Translations under genes and position numbers: made by a program | Shown: in pieces, positions 40,339 through 48,752 of the stretch | How the letters are laid out: each line of letters begins with the position of its first letter | Numbering within the stretch: the first letter of the stretch is position 1 | Assembly (NCBI GenBank): GCA_017399225.1 | Contig: JAFQEB010000096.1 | Location: 1 to 63,712 of the forward strand | DNA: 63,712 nt | Reading direction: 5' to 3' | Source: Clostridia bacterium | Lineage (GTDB): Bacteria; Bacillota_A; Clostridia; Christensenellales; Aristaeellaceae | Notes under the pieces: model-generated | The model's input: only the letters and a program-made list of their open reading frames with translations | The model's database searches: none | Told to the model about the DNA's origin: nothing

Positions 40339-42222
40339 TTACTGGCCAAAGGCCGCTACATCAATGCCGAAGCCGTACTCGTACAGCGGATCGATGATAT
40401 CCTTGGGCAGATCCTCACGCTGGGCGAGCACCTGCTCCATCGTTGCGGGAATCTGGAAGGGCAGACGGCCGGTGATGGGGGTCTCGCCGTACAGGGCCGC
40501 GACGACCGCATCCGCACCGCAGGTCACGCCGGGACGATAGGCCAGCAGCACGCTGTCGCTCATTTCCACCACCGGGGTCAGGACATACGCGCGGTTCATC
40601 AGCACGACGGAGACGACATTCGCGCCCGCTGCGTCAAGGGCTGCGAGCAGCGCTCGCTGATCCTCAGGGAATTCCAGGTTTGCGGTGCCCCAGGCAGGTT
40701 CATGCGTACCGCTCTTTTCGCCCACAACAACGATGACCGTCTTTCCGCTCAGATCGGCAGGAACAGAAGCTGCATCGGCATAGTAGGTCACGTTTTCCTC
40801 GCCCAGACGGTTCTGGAAGGCTTTGAGGATACTTGTGCCGCCGATATCGATGGGATCCTTGGCGGTCCAGCCGCTGTTCAGCGCACGGGCGTTGTCCGCC
40901 AGCTCACCAGCGATGATGACCTGCTCGCCCAGTTCCTGCGCGTTCTCGTACTTCACCATGGTGAAGGAGCGGGCAGCGGCATTCTGGGCAATGGCACGAT
41001 GCTCAGCGCTGCCCAGAATGGATGCGGCAGCGTTCTCGTCTACATAGGGATTCTCGAAAATGCCCAGCTGGAACTTGGCGATCAGGATGCGACGGCAAGC
41101 ATCGGTCAGACGATCCTCCGGCACATCATCCACCACGGAGCGGGTGGAGCGCACACCAGCGCCGCCCAGAATATCTGCGCCTGCATTAGCCGCGCCGGCA
41201 AAATTCAGGCCCCAGTCGGTCTGAATCAGGCCATCAAAACCCAGTTCACCGCGCAGCAGGTCGGTCATCACGACTGCGGACTGATCAGCGTAATTTTCCA
41301 CAGCATCGCCGCCCAGGTAGGGCACAGTGGAATAGCCGTAGGGCATGACAGCCGCAACACCCGCCGCGATGGCAGCCTTGAAGCCTGCCAGGTGCAATTC
41401 AAGGGAGTCCTCCTGTATGGTCAGGGGCGTGCCGTCCACGCCGTCGGTCTGAGCGCCGGAGCCTGGGAAATGCTTGACAGTGGCGATCACGGAGCCTTCT
41501 GTCAGCGCATTACCGTCCTGCAGGCCTTCAATCGCCGCGACGATCAGGGTCTTCACAACCTCGGTGTCCTCGGAGTAGCACTCCTGGTTGCGTCCCCAGC
41601 GGGGATCGGTAATCAGGTCAGCGTCAGGAGAGAGCGCCATGCGTACGCCGATGGCCAGCAGCTCCTCGCGCAGGACGATATTCAGCTGCTTCACCAACTC
41701 GGGATCGTTCACAGCGCCCTGATTGATCTCATCCGGGAGGAAGGTTCCGTCCTTGACGAACGCTGCGCCAGCCTCCGTATCCATGGAGAAGATAACCGGG
41801 ATGCCCAGTGCGGAGCTTTCGCTCAGTTCCTGAATCTCATTGGTGCGCACCGCCGCATCATACGCGCTGTCAAACACGTACTCGTACACCAGCGCAAAGC
41901 CGACGTTGTTATCGGTGAACCAGCTGTCCTTCTTGGATACCAGCGTCAGATGCACCATCTGGGAGGCCTTCTGGGTCGCATCCATCTGGCTGAGCAGATC
42001 ATCTGCTCGCTCCTCAGGGGTCTTGCGCCAGTCCTCGTACACATCCAGTTCGCCATTGTCGTTGAGGTCCTTGAATTGATAGCCGTCCACTTCGATGATG
42101 GATTTGACACGCGCCACCAGCTCCGGCTGGACAGGGGCTTCCTCCGCCAGCGCGGGGCAGATGGTCAGCAGCATGGCCGCGCAGACCATCAGGCTGATTA
42201 CCTTCTTGAAGAGGTTCTTCAT
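40339..42222 (-). CDS. Secreted GH3 family glycoside hydrolase
   Basis: A 627-residue enzyme with a signal peptide (1-26). The EF-hand-like loop DLNDNGELDVYE (52-63) precedes the GH3 barrel: KHFPGSG at 250-256 and nucleophile Asp336 in FDGLIQTDWG. The C-terminal sandwich domain follows without an extra fibronectin module. It lies between the permease and ATPase genes of the importer operon, so its products are probably imported directly. The specificity may be beta-glucoside or beta-xyloside type; the sequence alone does not decide. Confidence 0.92.
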   Translation of the reverse strand: MKNLFKKVISLMVCAAMLLTICPALAEEAPVQPELVARVKSIIEVDGYQFKDLNDNGELDVYEDWRKTPEERADDLLSQMDATQKASQMVHLTLVSKKDSWFTDNNVGFALVYEYVFDSAYDAAVRTNEIQELSESSALGIPVIFSMDTEAGAAFVKDGTFLPDEINQGAVNDPELVKQLNIVLREELLAIGVRMALSPDADLITDPRWGRNQECYSEDTEVVKTLIVAAIEGLQDGNALTEGSVIATVKHFPGSGAQTDGVDGTPLTIQEDSLELHLAGFKAAIAAGVAAVMPYGYSTVPYLGGDAVENYADQSAVVMTDLLRGELGFDGLIQTDWGLNFAGAANAGADILGGAGVRSTRSVVDDVPEDRLTDACRRILIAKFQLGIFENPYVDENAAASILGSAEHRAIAQNAAARSFTMVKYENAQELGEQVIIAGELADNARALNSGWTAKDPIDIGGTSILKAFQNRLGEENVTYYADAASVPADLSGKTVIVVVGEKSGTHEPAWGTANLEFPEDQRALLAALDAAGANVVSVVLMNRAYVLTPVVEMSDSVLLAYRPGVTCGADAVVAALYGETPITGRLPFQIPATMEQVLAQREDLPKDIIDPLYEYGFGIDVAAFGQ

Positions 42223-42239
42223 CTTGAAATCTCCTTTCC

Positions 42240-43133
42240 TTACGAAGCCGTCACAGCGCCGGACATCTGGCCGCTGATCAGATACTTGCCCATGAAGATA
42301 TAGAGCACCAGTACGGGCAGGGCCAGGATGAGGGAGCCCGCCATCTGCACGTTGAATTCCGCCGCCATGGTGCCGGCCAGCTCGTTCAGGGCGATGGTCG
42401 CAGGCTTGGAGTCATAGCCGCCCAGCACCAGGGCGAAGAGCATCTCGTTCCAGATGGAGGTGCACTGGAAGACGAAGGTGGTGATGGTGGCGATCATGGT
42501 GTTGGGCAGCACGATCTTGCGATAGATGGCCCACATACCGTTGCCGTCGATCATCGCCTGGCGGATCAGCGCATCGGGCACGTCTGCGTAGTAGCCGCGC
42601 ATCATCACGGTGCACATGGGCATTCCGAATACCGAATGTACAAGCACCAGACCCCAGACGTTGTCGTAAAGGTTCAGGGCGTTGATCGTCTGCAGAAGCG
42701 GGATCAGGATCGCCTGGAAGGGCAGGTATGTCGCTGCCACAAGGGCGATGAAGAATACGTTGTTGAGCTTGAACCTCCACTTGCTCAGCGCATAAGCACA
42801 GACGGAGCCAAGGAACACCGAGCCGGCCGCACCGAAGATCGTAACAACAAGGCTTGTCATCAGCGGCATACCCAGCTCCTCCATGGCGCTGGCGTAGCCT
42901 TCCAGCGTCCACTCGGTGGGCGGGGTGATGGGCGTTGAGGTCATCACCTCACTGTTCGTTTTGAAGGAGGTCATCACCGTGCCCCAGAAGGGCAGCATGT
43001 AGAAGACCAGGAAGACGACCATGATGAAATAGTACACGATATGCAGCACCGTCATATGCCACCTGGGGCGGATCTTCACCGTCTGCGCCTGCTGTGCTTC
43101 ACGGCTGCGTTCAATACCGACATGATTCTGCAT
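42240..43133 (-). CDS. Carbohydrate ABC transporter permease, MalG type
   Basis: A 297-residue inner-membrane permease with six helices and the EAA coupling loop (YYADVPDALIRQAMIDGNGM), here slightly variant. ATG 43133 is used because AAGGAA lies 9 nt upstream, whereas the earlier GTG overlaps that site. It starts 5 nt after the MalF-type gene. Forms the importer pore with that partner. Confidence 0.93.
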   Translation of the reverse strand: MQNHVGIERSREAQQAQTVKIRPRWHMTVLHIVYYFIMVVFLVFYMLPFWGTVMTSFKTNSEVMTSTPITPPTEWTLEGYASAMEELGMPLMTSLVVTIFGAAGSVFLGSVCAYALSKWRFKLNNVFFIALVAATYLPFQAILIPLLQTINALNLYDNVWGLVLVHSVFGMPMCTVMMRGYYADVPDALIRQAMIDGNGMWAIYRKIVLPNTMIATITTFVFQCTSIWNEMLFALVLGGYDSKPATIALNELAGTMAAEFNVQMAGSLILALPVLVLYIFMGKYLISGQMSGAVTAS

Positions 43134-43138
43134 ACTCG

Positions 43139-44167
43139 TCACTTCCTTTTATTCGTCCAGTAGGTCAGCGGCAGGATCAGCACCAGTACCAACGCCAACA
43201 GGAAGCAGCTGATCGCCGAGGAATACGCGAAATTGTTGTTCTGGAAAGCCTCGTTATACATCCAGATCGGCAGCGTCCATGCGGAGGAGGTGGTGTAACC
43301 CACCAGCGAAACGATGAAGTCGAAGGAGCGCAGAGCGTACATGGCCAGGATCGTGATGCAGCTGCCCATCGCGCCCTTGAGCTGGGGGATGATGAGCTTC
43401 CAGTAAATGCGGGGCATGTACGCACCGTCCAGCTTGGCGGCGTTGATGATGTTCACACGGACGTTCTTGATCGCTGCAAGGAAGATCACCGCTACATAAC
43501 CCGAGAACTGCCAGACCATCGCGATGATGATGGACAGCATGATGGTCTTGTTGCTGGAGGCCCACATCAGGCTGCCTTCCTTCATGGCCGCCGAGACTTT
43601 CACGCCCAGAAGGCTCAGAAAGCTGTTCAGCACGCCGCCGGTGGGGCGGTACATGTACGCCCAGACTGTGCCCGTCACCACGAAAGACAGGGCGAAAGGC
43701 AGCAGAATCAGCGTTCTGAACATCGCCGTGCCGCGCAGGCCCTGATCCATGATCAGCGCAAGGCCCAGGCCCAGCAGCAGGCAGATCGGGATCAGGCAGA
43801 ACAGCAGCAGTGTGTTCTTCAGCGCCGGCCAAAAATAGGGGCTGGAGAACATCTTCGCATAGTTGCCAAAGCCTCCGAAGCCGTAGCTGGCCTCCAGCTC
43901 GCCCGCCTGCCAGTCGGAAACGGACACCCACAGGTTCCAGCCCAGGGATACGTACACGAAGTAGATCAGCGCCGCCGCCGGAATACAGATCCAGATCAGC
44001 GGATGCTTCTTGAGGAAGTTATGGATCGGTGCAACCACTTTGGGCACGAAGCGCAGCAGCAGGTGATACACGAGGATCACCGCAGCAATCGCTCCGATGA
44101 TCGCCCAGAAGCCGCCGCGGTCCTCGAAGGTCATGTATACCAGATTGTCAAGAAAGTCCTGAAACAT
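43139..44167 (-). CDS. Carbohydrate ABC transporter permease, MalF type
   Basis: A 342-residue inner-membrane permease. Two N-terminal helices precede the six-helix core with the coupling loop (AAKLDGAYMPRIYWKLIIP). The ATG at 44167 has GGAGG 8 nt upstream; an earlier ATG at 44182 has none. It is separated from the upstream GH3 gene by a 121-nt gap with a hairpin. Confidence 0.93.
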   Translation of the reverse strand: MFQDFLDNLVYMTFEDRGGFWAIIGAIAAVILVYHLLLRFVPKVVAPIHNFLKKHPLIWICIPAAALIYFVYVSLGWNLWVSVSDWQAGELEASYGFGGFGNYAKMFSSPYFWPALKNTLLLFCLIPICLLLGLGLALIMDQGLRGTAMFRTLILLPFALSFVVTGTVWAYMYRPTGGVLNSFLSLLGVKVSAAMKEGSLMWASSNKTIMLSIIIAMVWQFSGYVAVIFLAAIKNVRVNIINAAKLDGAYMPRIYWKLIIPQLKGAMGSCITILAMYALRSFDFIVSLVGYTTSSAWTLPIWMYNEAFQNNNFAYSSAISCFLLALVLVLILPLTYWTNKRK

Positions 44168-44243
44168 AGGCAGCGCCTCCATTCGTTATGCCATGAGATG
44201 CCTGCGGTGTATCTCTTGGAGCACAGGGCAGGCAGATGGAGAA

Positions 44244-44276
44244 AACAGGGGCAGGCTTTAGCGTCCCGCCCCTGTT
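44244..44276 (-). other. Intercistronic hairpin between GH3 and permease genes
   Basis: Nine-bp arms 44244-44252 and 44268-44276 (aacaggggc and complement) with a 15-nt loop, followed by ttctcc on the minus strand. It may be a partial terminator that lowers permease expression relative to the binding protein and GH3. Confidence 0.5.
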
Positions 44277-44288
44277 CCCTGCCTGTTC

Positions 44289-46274
44289 TCAGTTGTCGTA
44301 GCTCAGGCCCCAGCCATAGTCATACAGCGGGTTTTCCAGATCGAAGGACACATCGCCAGACTGGTCGTTGACGGAATCCATATCCCGGGGGAACTGGATG
44401 GGCGTCTTGCCGGTGGGGTTGTTCATGCCAAACAGGGTTTTGGCAATGGCAATGCCGCCCTGCTGACCGGGGTAGTATGCTTCCAGAATCGCGTTAGTGT
44501 TCTCGTCGCACCAGGTCAGAATGTAGGGACGGCCGCCGGTCACCACAGTGATGATCTTGCCGGAGGTGTTGGCCTTGACCGCCTCGAGGATCTCCTGCTG
44601 GGTGGAGGTGATGTTCAGGGTGTCGTAGCCCCACGGCGGATCGTGCTGGTAGCTGGGTTCACCGACGGACACGATGACAATGTCCGCAGCCTTAGCAGCC
44701 TCAGCAATGGCTGTCACATCGTCCGCGATGTAGGTAACCGTATCGGTATCACCAGCGTACTCGGCGATCGCCTCATAGATGGTCAGGCCTTCCTGCTCGG
44801 AGGACCAGCCGCCCACCAGGCTCATCATGTCGTTGCCGCGGGGGCCGCAGACCAGGATGTTCAGACCGGAGTCAGCAGTCAGGGGCAGCGCGCCGTCGTT
44901 CTTCAGCAGGGTCATGGCCTTCTCAGCCGCTTCCAGATTCAGGGCGATGCTTTCTTCATTGCCCACGAAGGACACGGCGTATTCCACATCGCAGTAGGGG
45001 GTCTCGAACACGCCCAGCTCGAACTTGGCCTTCACGATTCGCATCGCAGCGGCATCCAGGATGGCTTCGTCGATCTTGCCTTCTACGGTCAGCTCTTCCA
45101 TCTGGTCGATCAGGCGGATGGATTCGCCGCCGATGCCATCTACGCGGCTCTGGGTCACGCCGATCAGGATCGCTTCCTCGTCGGAGACCTCCTCGCCGGT
45201 CATGGTGCCCAGGGCTTCCTGGATGGCCCAGATCATACCCCAGTCGGTCTGGATGATGCCTTCAAAGCCCATGGTCTCGCGCAGCAGCTCCTGCAGGGTG
45301 GCTGCGCTGCCGATGGCGGAGTTTTCCATATCCAGGGCCAGCGGCACGGAGTAATAGGGCATAATGGAGCCCACATTCACTTCCAGTGCGGCGTAGTAAG
45401 GCTTCAGGTGGATCTGCAGGGTCTCTTCATCGGCCACAATGGGAGAGGTGTCCTTGCCGTCCATCTGCGGGCCAGCGCCGGGGAAGTGCTTCAGGCAGGC
45501 GACGATGGCCTCGGTGTTCAGGCCCTCGGTGCCGTTCTGGAAGGCAACGACCTGCGCGCTGGTCATCTGAGTGACGAGTTCGGGATCTTCACCGAAGGTC
45601 TCCATCACGCGGCCCCAACGGGGTTCGGAGGCGATGTCGGCCTCGGGGGATAGGGTCATGCGCACGCCAATGGCCAGGTGCTCCAGACGGGCAACCTCAG
45701 CCAGCTTGATCACCAGCTCCTCGTCGCGGGTAGCAGCCAGAGCCAGGTTGTGGGGGGTGACAGTCGCGCCGGAGACGTAGCTCAGGCCATGCACGGAGTC
45801 CATGGACACCAGCACAGGCACGCCCAGACGGGATGCCTCGGCGTACTCCTGGATGGTGTTCATGGAGGTCGCGGCCTGCTCCACGCTGGCCAGCTCGCGG
45901 ATCAGCAGCATGCCGATACCCTCCGTTTCACACCACTTGTTCAGATAGGAGGGTATCTTGCCGTCCGCACGGGGCAGGAAGGTGGGATGCTGCATCTGAG
46001 CGATCTTTTCGCGGATGGTCATCTGGGCAACCAGATCAGCAGCACGGGTCTCTGCATTTTCACGCCAGTCCTCGTACACGTCCAACTGGCCGTTGCTGTT
46101 CAGGTCGATGAACTGATAGCCATCCACCTCGATGATGCTCTTGACGCGAGGAGCCAGTTCAGGCTGCTCGTAACTTGCTTCTTCAGCGAATACGCAGGTG
46201 CCAAAGGAGGCCACCGCCATCGCCGCAGCGCACAGAAGAGATGCGCTGCGCTTCCACAGCTTCTTAGTCAACAA
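44289..46274 (-). CDS. Secreted GH3 family glycoside hydrolase
   Basis: A 661-residue enzyme with a signal peptide (1-30). The EF-hand-like loop DLNSNGQLDVYE (57-68) has Asp/Asn at loop positions 1, 3, 5 and 9, Gly at 6 and Glu at 12. The GH3 barrel has KHFPGAG (252-258) and nucleophile Asp344 in GIIQTDWG. A C-terminal sandwich domain ends with TGKTPIQFPRDM, typical of GH3. The start is a TTG (46274) that overlaps the end of the solute-binding protein gene by 11 nt, implying coupled translation; GGAG lies 9 nt upstream. Beta-glucosidase/xylosidase-type activity is likely. Confidence 0.92.
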   Translation of the reverse strand: MLTKKLWKRSASLLCAAAMAVASFGTCVFAEEASYEQPELAPRVKSIIEVDGYQFIDLNSNGQLDVYEDWRENAETRAADLVAQMTIREKIAQMQHPTFLPRADGKIPSYLNKWCETEGIGMLLIRELASVEQAATSMNTIQEYAEASRLGVPVLVSMDSVHGLSYVSGATVTPHNLALAATRDEELVIKLAEVARLEHLAIGVRMTLSPEADIASEPRWGRVMETFGEDPELVTQMTSAQVVAFQNGTEGLNTEAIVACLKHFPGAGPQMDGKDTSPIVADEETLQIHLKPYYAALEVNVGSIMPYYSVPLALDMENSAIGSAATLQELLRETMGFEGIIQTDWGMIWAIQEALGTMTGEEVSDEEAILIGVTQSRVDGIGGESIRLIDQMEELTVEGKIDEAILDAAAMRIVKAKFELGVFETPYCDVEYAVSFVGNEESIALNLEAAEKAMTLLKNDGALPLTADSGLNILVCGPRGNDMMSLVGGWSSEQEGLTIYEAIAEYAGDTDTVTYIADDVTAIAEAAKAADIVIVSVGEPSYQHDPPWGYDTLNITSTQQEILEAVKANTSGKIITVVTGGRPYILTWCDENTNAILEAYYPGQQGGIAIAKTLFGMNNPTGKTPIQFPRDMDSVNDQSGDVSFDLENPLYDYGWGLSYDN

Positions 46275-47631
46275 GGTTCCAATCTCCCTTCACGCTGGAT
46301 TCCTTCATGATGTCAACGATCTTTTTGGCGAAGAAGTCGGCGTCATGCTCGGCAGAGGTTGCAAACTCCTGGATCTGCGTCTGCAGGCTGGTAGAGGCGC
46401 TCCAGGGCAGAGCCGTGCCATGGGTAAAGCTGGGGTAGACCTTCGTGCCCTCTGCGACCAGCTCGTTCTTGAACTCGAGGGTCAGCGGGCAGTAGGTTTC
46501 GTCGGGGGTGTCGGAATAGGGGGAGATGCTCTCCTTCAGGGTGGAGAAGGCCACCTGCACCTCGGGCGTGGAGACATTGTAGGCCCACTTGACGCCCGCT
46601 TCCACGTCCGCGGAGTCATTGCTGACCACGAAGCCGTCGATGCACATGCCGAACCAGTCGTCCGTGCCGGGAAAGGTAAACACGCCATAGTCCACGCCGT
46701 AGACCTGATTCATGCTGGTCATCAGGGGCTGCATCCAGGCGCCCATGATCTGCATGGCGTAGGTGCCGGCCACGACCTGACCGCTGGCCTCATACCAGTC
46801 GCGGCTGCTGTGGTCGGGAGCAACGTACTCCATCATGCGGGAATAGGTGGAGAGCACCTTGGTCACATCCTCAAGGTTGTAGGTGCCGTTGATGAAGTCC
46901 TCGTAGATCTGCGGGTCAGTGCCCAGCATGATGTTCTCGAATACCTGGCATGCAGGCCAGCCCTTGCGGTCGCCCAGGTCCAGGGGATACTCGCCGTCGG
47001 GCATCTTTGCTGCCAGCTCATCGCAGATCGCCCAGAACTCGTCCCATGTGATGTTCTGATGATCCGGGATCGCCACGTCATACTTCTCAAACACGTGGAT
47101 GTTATAGAAGATGACATTGGTCTTGTGGATTCCGATGGGTACGATGTACTTGTTGCCGTCAGAGGCGGTGCACAGTTCCTCCAAACCAGGGAGCGCGCGC
47201 TCGGACAGCTTGCCGTACTCCCACAGCTGATCCAGCTTGAGCAGCATGTTGGAGTTCAGGTAGGGTTCAATCTCCTGGCCGGGATGGGCCTGGAAGGTCT
47301 CAGGGCTCCTACCGGCCTGCTGCAGTACTTTGACCTTCATGACCATCGCGCCGCCAGCACCGCCGGGGATCGCATTGGACTTGGCCTTGACCTTGCTGTA
47401 CACGTCCTTGAAGCCGTCCACAACGCTCTCGATCGCGTCCTTTTCGCCTCCAGCTGTCCACCAGTGGTAGACATTGGCGGTGCCCTTTGTGCTGGTATCC
47501 TGAATGATCTCGGAGAAATTCAGGCTGTCTGCATCGATCTTGTCACGCTTGGCTGCCAGCGCAGAGGTAGGCAGTGCGCATAGCAGCAGCATCGCTGCCA
47601 TGATCAGCGCCCATGTTTTCTTCATTTTCAC
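46264..47631 (-). CDS. Extracellular solute-binding protein, family 1
   Basis: A 455-residue sugar receptor. The signal peptide (KKTWALIMAAMLLLCALPTSALA) lacks a lipobox, so it seems secreted or retained non-covalently, as for the other binding protein in this window. Family features: VYHWWTAGGEKDAIESVVDGF at the N-terminus, VIFYNIHVFEKYDV in the middle. The best start is GTG 47631, 7 nt after GGAGG; the next ATG (47625) is 13 nt from it. The glucose/galactose-like 'HWWTAGGE' start suggests a monosaccharide or short oligosaccharide ligand. The neighbouring permease, GH3 and ATPase genes form one importer system. Confidence 0.92.
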   Translation of the reverse strand: MKMKKTWALIMAAMLLLCALPTSALAAKRDKIDADSLNFSEIIQDTSTKGTANVYHWWTAGGEKDAIESVVDGFKDVYSKVKAKSNAIPGGAGGAMVMKVKVLQQAGRSPETFQAHPGQEIEPYLNSNMLLKLDQLWEYGKLSERALPGLEELCTASDGNKYIVPIGIHKTNVIFYNIHVFEKYDVAIPDHQNITWDEFWAICDELAAKMPDGEYPLDLGDRKGWPACQVFENIMLGTDPQIYEDFINGTYNLEDVTKVLSTYSRMMEYVAPDHSSRDWYEASGQVVAGTYAMQIMGAWMQPLMTSMNQVYGVDYGVFTFPGTDDWFGMCIDGFVVSNDSADVEAGVKWAYNVSTPEVQVAFSTLKESISPYSDTPDETYCPLTLEFKNELVAEGTKVYPSFTHGTALPWSASTSLQTQIQEFATSAEHDADFFAKKIVDIMKESSVKGDWNLVD

Positions 47632-47665
47632 TGGGATGCCTCCTTCAACTTCATTCGTGCACGGA

Positions 47666-48487
47666 TCAGTCAACAAAGGTCAACGTGCCCCACAGACTGG
47701 GATTCGTGTCCACGGGATAGGCCTCGGGACTGCGGTCACGGCCTTCCAGCTCAGCACTGCACTGCATGCGCAGGCTGTGGATGCCGGGGCAGGGCAGGTC
47801 GACGTCCAGGATGGAACAGTCGAAGCCGATCACGGTGCCAGCGGCGGGAACGAGCTGGGCGATCTGACCGTTGCTCAGCTCAGCCAGGGAGATGCGGCTC
47901 TCCCAGATGATGCCACCTTCCATGTCGGCGATGGAGCCCTCAAAGTCCTCGAAGACCAGCTCGTCGCCATATTCGCCCTGCGTCTCCCAACCCATGGGAT
48001 CCTCGATCATGTCACGGTCGATATAGTTGAAGAAATCGAAATCATTCTTGTACTTGTCGGCGGACTGCACGATGCGCCAGTCGCTGGCAGTGAAAGCCGT
48101 GCGCTCGGGATCGGCAGCGGGATCAGTGCTCAGGAACAGGATGATTGCGTCCAGCTCGTCCAGCGGGAAGCCTTCGCGATACACCAGCGGAGTGTCATCG
48201 AAGATCTTCATGGCGATATAGAGGTTCGCCTCATCCCACATGGCGTAGAGTTCCATGGCGCAGTCCTCTGCGCCGTCCCAGTGCTCGATCTGGTCGATGA
48301 TCTGGCCTTCACTGTCGATGCGGATACACTTTGTCAGATCCCACTCGCTCAGGTCGCCGTCGATCACGACATCACCAGCGCGGGGGGCCTCCAGATTCTT
48401 GCCGGTGTAGGCCAGCGCGGAGGTGCTCATCGTCAGAATCAGCATAAGGGTCAGCACACAACTCAGGTATTTGAGAAACGTCTTCAT
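47666..48487 (-). CDS. Secreted CBM9/DOMON-like carbohydrate-binding protein
   Basis: A 273-residue protein with a signal peptide (1-26). CBM9-like pattern: DVVIDGDLSEWDL, LYAMWDEANLYIAMKI, AIILFLSTDPAADPERTAF, NPSLWGTLTF. It is a paralogue of the 27749-28537 protein. First gene of the importer operon, with GAGGAGGT upstream and a TGTGCAGGATATTCC box in its promoter region. It may present sugars to the binding protein or help the secreted GH3 enzymes hold substrate. Confidence 0.87.
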   Translation of the reverse strand: MKTFLKYLSCVLTLMLILTMSTSALAYTGKNLEAPRAGDVVIDGDLSEWDLTKCIRIDSEGQIIDQIEHWDGAEDCAMELYAMWDEANLYIAMKIFDDTPLVYREGFPLDELDAIILFLSTDPAADPERTAFTASDWRIVQSADKYKNDFDFFNYIDRDMIEDPMGWETQGEYGDELVFEDFEGSIADMEGGIIWESRISLAELSNGQIAQLVPAAGTVIGFDCSILDVDLPCPGIHSLRMQCSAELEGRDRSPEAYPVDTNPSLWGTLTFVD

Positions 48488-48538
48488 TTTTTACCTCCTC
48501 GATCGTTCGGGAATACACGTATCCCATATTTCATTTGC

Positions 48539-48634
48539 ATTATACTGTTATCCTGAAAGCCGTGCGCAATAAAATACAAAACCGGTTCTTGCAAAAACAT
48601 GCCATCCCGCCATGAATTAGGAATATCCTGCACA
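48539..48634 (-). promoter_or_regulatory. Importer operon promoter -10 and putative YesN-type box
   Basis: On the minus strand TATAAT at 48539-48544 with a poor -35, and TGTGCAGGATATTCC at 48620-48634, 75 nt from the -10, the same distance as in the GH3 promoter at 31208-31303. A weaker half-site, GTGCGGATAATT, lies 22 nt further upstream. Confidence 0.55.
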
Positions 48635-48681
48635 AACGCTGGTAATTATCCGCACTTTTGCCATCGGAACGATTTCCGTTC

Positions 48682-48710
48682 TTTCCGGGATGAGGCGACT
48701 GTGATATAAT
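48682..48710 (+). promoter_or_regulatory. Promoter of the sensor kinase gene
   Basis: TTTCCG (48682-48687), 17 nt, TATAAT (48705-48710). The GTG start follows 43 nt downstream. The divergent importer operon shares this 265-nt gap. Confidence 0.55.
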
Positions 48711-48752
48711 CAATTCAATCGTGGACAGATTGATCATCAGGAGGTGCTGGCA

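Noticed and set aside
48641..48680. Fourth HxlR-type operator before the sensor kinase (cgcacttttgcc)
   Set aside because: Only the CACTTTTG part resembles the element; the AAC and CTTG blocks are missing and it is not at a -35.
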